A DNA stretch of 7,541 bases. Origin: an uncultured Desulfovibrio sp. (GTDB lineage: Bacteria; Desulfobacterota; Desulfovibrionia; Desulfovibrionales; Desulfovibrionaceae). Of this stretch, positions 6,621 to 7,541 are shown one piece after another (position 1 is the first letter of the stretch; each line of letters begins with the position of its first letter). The notes under the pieces were generated by a model. It ran no database searches and was not told the DNA's origin. It saw nothing but the letters and a program-made list of their open reading frames with translations. The position numbers and the translations under genes are program-made. Location of the stretch: assembly GCA_945871415.1 (NCBI GenBank), contig CAMBWG010000098.1, forward strand, positions 1 through 7,541. Direction: 5' to 3'.

Positions 6621-7327
6621 AGACAGACGATGCCGGAAGTGAGCTTCTGATGCCAGGCACGGGCAAAGCCCGCGTCCGTCAGTTCCTTTTCCAGGGTCAG
6701 CGCCGAGGGAAAGGCATTAATGGTGTCAGCGAGATAGCCATACGCGGCATTGTCGCCGGAAAAGAGCCTGCCGATACGGGGCAGGATACGGCCCAGATAA
6801 AAATTGTACAAACCGCCCCAGATGCGTTCCCTGCCGGAACCGAATTCCAGAATACAGGCGCGTCCGCCGGGCGTCAGCACGCGCAGCATCTCCCGGAAAG
6901 CCTCGTCACGCGGGGTGATGTTGCGAATGCCGAAAGCAATGGTCACGCAATCCACGGAAGCATCGGGCAGAGGAAGCTTCTTGGCATCGGCGGCCACGGG
7001 CAGAATGGCCGCGGCATCCCAGCCATGCAGCTTGCGCGCGCCGCGCTGCAGCATGGGCAGGCAGAAGTCCAGCGCCGGAATGCGCGCATCGGGATAGCGG
7101 CGCCGGATGGCCAGCGACACATCCAGCGTTCCGGCGGCCAGATCAAGGACGCGCCCGGTGGGTCCCAGGCGCACATTGTCGGCCAGCACGCGCCGCCAGT
7201 AGCGGTCGATGCCAAGGCTCAGCACACGATTGCAAAGGTCATACCAGCCCGCAATGCGGCCGAACATGCCGGAAACGGCCTGATCATGCCGCCGGACCTG
7301 CGTTGCGTCATCGGATACGGGATTCAC
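6596..7327 (-). CDS. menG: Demethylmenaquinone methyltransferase (MenG/UbiE family)
   Basis: This 243-aa SAM-dependent C-methyltransferase would convert demethylmenaquinone to menaquinone, the last ring step, at the cytoplasmic face of the membrane. Visible features are SAM-binding motif I VLDLAAGTLDVSL (residues 60-72), a following acidic residue D87 in ALDFCLPML, D114-A-K-K-LPLPD then AFGIRNI (131-137), LTPGGRACILEFG (151-163), and the family C-terminal signatures IGRLFSGDNAAYGYLADTI (185-203) and SGIVCLHVAEK (231-241). Length fits the family (about 230-250 aa). Motif I reads GTLD where many homologues have GTGD. The start is GTG at 7327, preceded by AGGGGGG with a 6-nt spacer and overlapping the stop of the 59-aa ORF. 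The next in-frame Met (residue 21) would remove little of the conserved fold, so the exact start is less certain than the function. With mqnB and a polyprenyl synthase nearby, menaquinone is a much likelier substrate than ubiquinone. Confidence 0.93.
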   Translation of the reverse strand: MNPVSDDATQVRRHDQAVSGMFGRIAGWYDLCNRVLSLGIDRYWRRVLADNVRLGPTGRVLDLAAGTLDVSLAIRRRYPDARIPALDFCLPMLQRGARKLHGWDAAAILPVAADAKKLPLPDASVDCVTIAFGIRNITPRDEAFREMLRVLTPGGRACILEFGSGRERIWGGLYNFYLGRILPRIGRLFSGDNAAYGYLADTINAFPSALTLEKELTDAGFARAWHQKLTSGIVCLHVAEKAR

Positions 7328-7503
7328 GCCGCGCCCCCCTGCTTTCCGGCATCCGCGGCGCTTTCGCGGATGGCTTCGCGCACCACGCGGTACACGGCGG
7401 GAAAAACGTCCGCGAAATTGCCGGGTGAAACAGTACGGGTTTCAATAAATTTGGCCGTCAGTTCCTTGGCGACCATCAAGGCTTCCTTGCAGTCTTTGTC
7501 CAT
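7324..7503 (-). CDS. Uncharacterised 59-aa protein, translationally coupled to menG
   Basis: I read an intact 60-codon frame from ATG at 7503 to TGA at 7324. The stop overlaps the GTG of menG in a GTGA, so the two are probably co-translated. A weak Shine-Dalgarno, AAGAAG, lies 4 nt before the ATG. The protein has no signal peptide or membrane segment and is probably cytosolic. It opens with a charged amphipathic stretch (MDKDCKEALMVAKELTAKFI), followed by the segment SPGNFADVFPAVYRVVREAI at residues 26-45 and a low-complexity Ala/Gly tail (AADAGKQGGAA). Third codon positions look as GC-rich as in the neighbours. The pattern of helix, short loop with Ser-Pro, then a helix containing F-x3-VYR-V loosely recalls the N-terminal half of MucR/Ros-type regulators, without their zinc finger. 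That resemblance is from memory and weak. I do not recognise a function; existence of the gene is fairly likely from the overlap and RBS position. Confidence 0.72.
   Translation of the reverse strand: MDKDCKEALMVAKELTAKFIETRTVSPGNFADVFPAVYRVVREAIRESAADAGKQGGAA
7334..7340 (-). promoter_or_regulatory. Weak ribosome binding site of menG
   Basis: AGGGGGG lies within the last codons of the 59-aa ORF, 6 nt before the GTG at 7327. It supports this start, together with the GTGA overlap. Confidence 0.45.
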
Positions 7504-7516
7504 AAAGCTTCTTGTG

Positions 7517-7536
7517 CGGCCCGGTTGCCCGGGCCG
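7517..7536. other. Hairpin just upstream of the 59-aa ORF
   Basis: CGGCCCGG (7517-7524) pairs with CCGGGCCG (7529-7536) around a TTGC loop, ending 13 nt before the ATG of the small ORF. It is followed on the minus strand by CACAAGAAGCTTT, with no clear T-run, so it is at most a weak terminator of an upstream gene or a leader structure. It lies at the window edge, so its context cannot be seen. Confidence 0.35.
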
Positions 7537-7541
7537 GACGG

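Noticed and set aside
6384..6650. 88-codon plus-strand frame in the menG/dehydrogenase gap
   Set aside because: It overlaps the inverted repeat and the menG 3' end, has no plausible RBS and encodes Arg/Pro/Ser-rich sequence typical of non-coding GC-rich DNA.
1..7541. CRISPR, tRNA, rRNA, transposase, phage or defence genes
   Set aside because: I looked for spaced direct repeats, tRNA-like cloverleaf ends and mobile or defence protein motifs and found none; every long stretch is accounted for by metabolic genes.

Overview
The window is a compact stretch of high-GC bacterial DNA with all recognisable genes on the minus strand. Read 5'->3' on that strand, the order is: a 59-aa small protein (7503-7324), menG/ubiE-type methyltransferase (7327-6596), a 249-bp gap, a UDP-N-acetylhexosamine-type 6-dehydrogenase (6346-5033), mqnB futalosine hydrolase (5031-4270), a trans-polyprenyl diphosphate synthase (4262-3291), and purL fused to PurS-like domains (3254-255). 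A strong intrinsic terminator follows at 222-175. The gene content suggests an anaerobic deltaproteobacterium of the Desulfovibrio/Bilophila type: the futalosine route to menaquinone, a roughly 1000-aa PurL with built-in PurS repeats and no glutaminase, and high GC. This placement is an inference from protein flavour, not from a marker gene.

Three of the six genes belong to menaquinone synthesis. MqnB cleaves futalosine, the polyprenyl diphosphate synthase makes the isoprenoid tail, and MenG carries out the last C-methylation of the ring. The nucleotide-sugar dehydrogenase, which should supply uronic-acid-type sugars for surface polysaccharide, sits between menG and mqnB. PurL, an enzyme of de novo purine synthesis, closes the run. 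Junctions are tight: a 4-nt GTGA overlap (small ORF/menG), 1 nt (dehydrogenase/mqnB), 7 nt (mqnB/polyprenyl synthase) and 36 nt (polyprenyl synthase/purL). The last four genes therefore look like one transcription unit ending at the terminator, and the small ORF plus menG look like a second or continuing unit upstream.

Non-coding structure is limited. There is the purL terminator, and there are two G/C-rich inverted repeats (88-168 and 6389-6433) that resemble each other and may be copies of a dispersed intergenic element. There are also small hairpins at 3274-3290, 6591-6620 and 7517-7536. Bases 1-174, beyond the terminator, hold the first inverted repeat and no gene I can support. I see no tRNA, rRNA, CRISPR array, insertion sequence or prophage gene, and no previously undescribed multi-gene system. 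The most useful open points are the uncharacterised 59-aa protein coupled to menG, the repeat pair, and the menaquinone gene grouping.
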